From NCBI RefSeq assembly GCF_014195535.1, contig NZ_JACIBY010000007.1, positions 186,001-250,000 on the forward strand: DNA of 64,000 bases, read 5' to 3'. A model generated the notes under the pieces. The model saw only the letters and a program-made list of their open reading frames with translations. It was not told the origin of the DNA and did not search any database. Within the stretch, counting starts at the first letter, position 1, and every line of letters starts with the position of its first letter. Position numbers and translations under genes: made by a program. Below are positions 63,136 to 64,000 of this stretch, piece after piece. The stretch comes from Runella defluvii. GTDB lineage: Bacteria; Bacteroidota; Bacteroidia; Cytophagales; Spirosomataceae.

Positions 63136-63189
63136 GTGATTGGTTACTGATAATTGGAGAAACCTTACCTGCACCTAATTACCAATCAT
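63136..63189. repeat. Weak inverted repeat before the hisD-like gene
   Basis: GTGATTGGT (63136-63144) is complementary, with a G-T pair at the end, to ACCAATCAT (63181-63189). It is of the same type as the other gap elements in this region, and the least convincing of them. Confidence 0.3.
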
Positions 63190-63200
63190 AAACTACTAAA

Positions 63201-64000
63201 ATGGTTACCCAAATAAAAAAAGGAATTACGTACGCCGAAAGCAAAGAAGCAGATCTCAAAGTGCGTGCTTTGGTAGAAGAAATGCTCGAAAATGTGGCGC
63301 AAAATGGTGATAAGGCCGTACGTGAGTATTCGACAAAGCTTGATCATTGGTCGCCCGAAAGTTTCCGACTTTCGGACGAAACGATTGAGGAAATTGTCGC
63401 GTCGTTGCCCGAACAAGTGATTCAAGACATTACGTTTGCCCAAACCCAAATTCGGAATTTTGCCCAAATCCAACGCGAATCTATGCGTGATGTGGAGGTC
63501 GAAACCCTTCCTGGGGTGATTTTGGGGCATAAACATATACCTGTCAACTCGGTGGGTTGTTACGTGCCAGGTGGGCGCTACCCGATGGTAGCCTCAGCGC
63601 ACATGAGCGTACTTACGGCTAAGGTTGCGGGGGTGAAGCGCGTGATTGCGTGTACGCCACCCATCAAAGGTGAAATCCCCGCCGCTACTGTTGCAGCGAT
63701 GTACATGGCAGGTGCTGATGAAATTTACCTCCTTGGGGGCGTTCAGGCCATTGCTATGATGGCGTTGGGGACGGAAACCGTAAAGCCCGTTGATATGCTC
63801 GTAGGCCCAGGAAACGCCTACGTGGCCGAGGCCAAACGGCAATTGTTTGGAAAAGTAGGAATTGACCTTTTTGCGGGTCCTACCGAAACCTTGGTGATTG
63901 CCGATGATACCACGGATGTCGAAACCTGCGCCACCGATTTGCTCGGACAAGCAGAACACGGGCCTACGTCGCCTGCGGTATTGTTAACCACGAGCAAAAC
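63201..64000 (+). CDS. Histidinol dehydrogenase-family protein, catabolic type (3' end outside window)
   Basis: About 266 residues of an expected ~430 are visible from the ATG at 63201. Family motifs: [62 protein letters not shown], and LLGQAEHG, which supplies the Gln and His zinc ligands. Instead of the SSVLMN/IPA block of biosynthetic HisD it has [17 protein letters not shown]. It is not near other his genes and follows a dioxygenase and a C-C hydrolase, so a role as a zinc-dependent alcohol dehydrogenase in a catabolic route is more likely than histidine synthesis. Confidence 0.82.
   Translation, partial: MVTQIKKGITYAESKEADLKVRALVEEMLENVAQNGDKAVREYSTKLDHWSPESFRLSDETIEEIVASLPEQVIQDITFAQTQIRNFAQIQRESMRDVEVETLPGVILGHKHIPVNSVGCYVPGGRYPMVASAHMSVLTAKVAGVKRVIACTPPIKGEIPAATVAAMYMAGADEIYLLGGVQAIAMMALGTETVKPVDMLVGPGNAYVAEAKRQLFGKVGIDLFAGPTETLVIADDTTDVETCATDLLGQAEHGPTSPAVLLTTSK

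Noticed and set aside
63201-64000. Biosynthetic hisD of a histidine operon
   Set aside because: Neighbours are a dioxygenase and a hydrolase, not his genes, and the conserved substrate block differs from biosynthetic HisD.

Overview
The window is a chromosomal segment of a Bacteroidota bacterium, most likely Cytophagales (Spirosomataceae/Runella-like; genus not determined). The grounds are: two SusC/SusD pairs whose SusC proteins carry an N-terminal STN domain, each with its own ECF sigma factor and FecR-type anti-sigma factor; a type IX secretion tail; Bacteroidota-type promoters (TTTG, 19-20 nt, TAnnTTTG); and few clear Shine-Dalgarno sites. I found no tRNA, rRNA, CRISPR array or insertion sequence.

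1-10174 (+ strand) is an exopolysaccharide export/assembly cluster. It holds two proteins that look like the halves of YjbH, a small outer-membrane-like protein, a lipoprotein with five repeats of about 96 residues, a polyprenyl-phosphate sugar-1-phosphate transferase, an ArnT-like membrane glycosyltransferase, a DPM1/ArnC-like GT2 and a sugar-nucleotide epimerase. The cluster ends in a displaced 99-nt copy of part of the sugar transferase gene, into which the epimerase reads.

10241-21182 (- strand) is PUL 1, in transcription order ECF sigma, FecR, SusC, SusD and then three tandem, exported, Tat-signal proteins of the polysaccharide pyruvyl transferase family. 21549-22200 is a PIN toxin/antitoxin pair.

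22327-39312 is PUL 2 and associated degradative genes: a heparinase/alginate-lyase-like enzyme (+), then on the - strand a NamZ-type exo-muramidase homologue, a large secreted protein with a duplicated module, SusD, SusC, FecR, ECF sigma, a GDPD-GH16 fusion and a T9SS-secreted beta-helix protein. In both PULs the gap between fecR and susC carries a terminator on the opposite strand. This is the geometry expected of a DonS-type antisense sRNA.

39789-45609 (+) encodes an FAD/Fe-S oxidoreductase and the alpha and beta subunits of a 2-oxoacid:ferredoxin oxidoreductase. The alpha and beta genes are split by an AT-rich Rpn-family nuclease gene next to a 45-nt perfect palindrome. 45782-51909 (+) is a probable iron-uptake operon (DUF4856 lipoprotein, imelysin, HTTM membrane protein, TonB-dependent receptor).

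51916-64000 is a carbohydrate/aromatic catabolic region. A LacI regulator (-) is divergent from a DUF1080 protein, a GH3 enzyme, mannonate dehydratase, an AraC regulator, an esterase-SGNH fusion, a two-domain extradiol-type dioxygenase, an alpha/beta hydrolase and a histidinol-dehydrogenase-like protein that runs off the end. Most gaps in this region hold a dyad-symmetric repeat, including a 65-nt tandem repeat whose last copy is a terminator.
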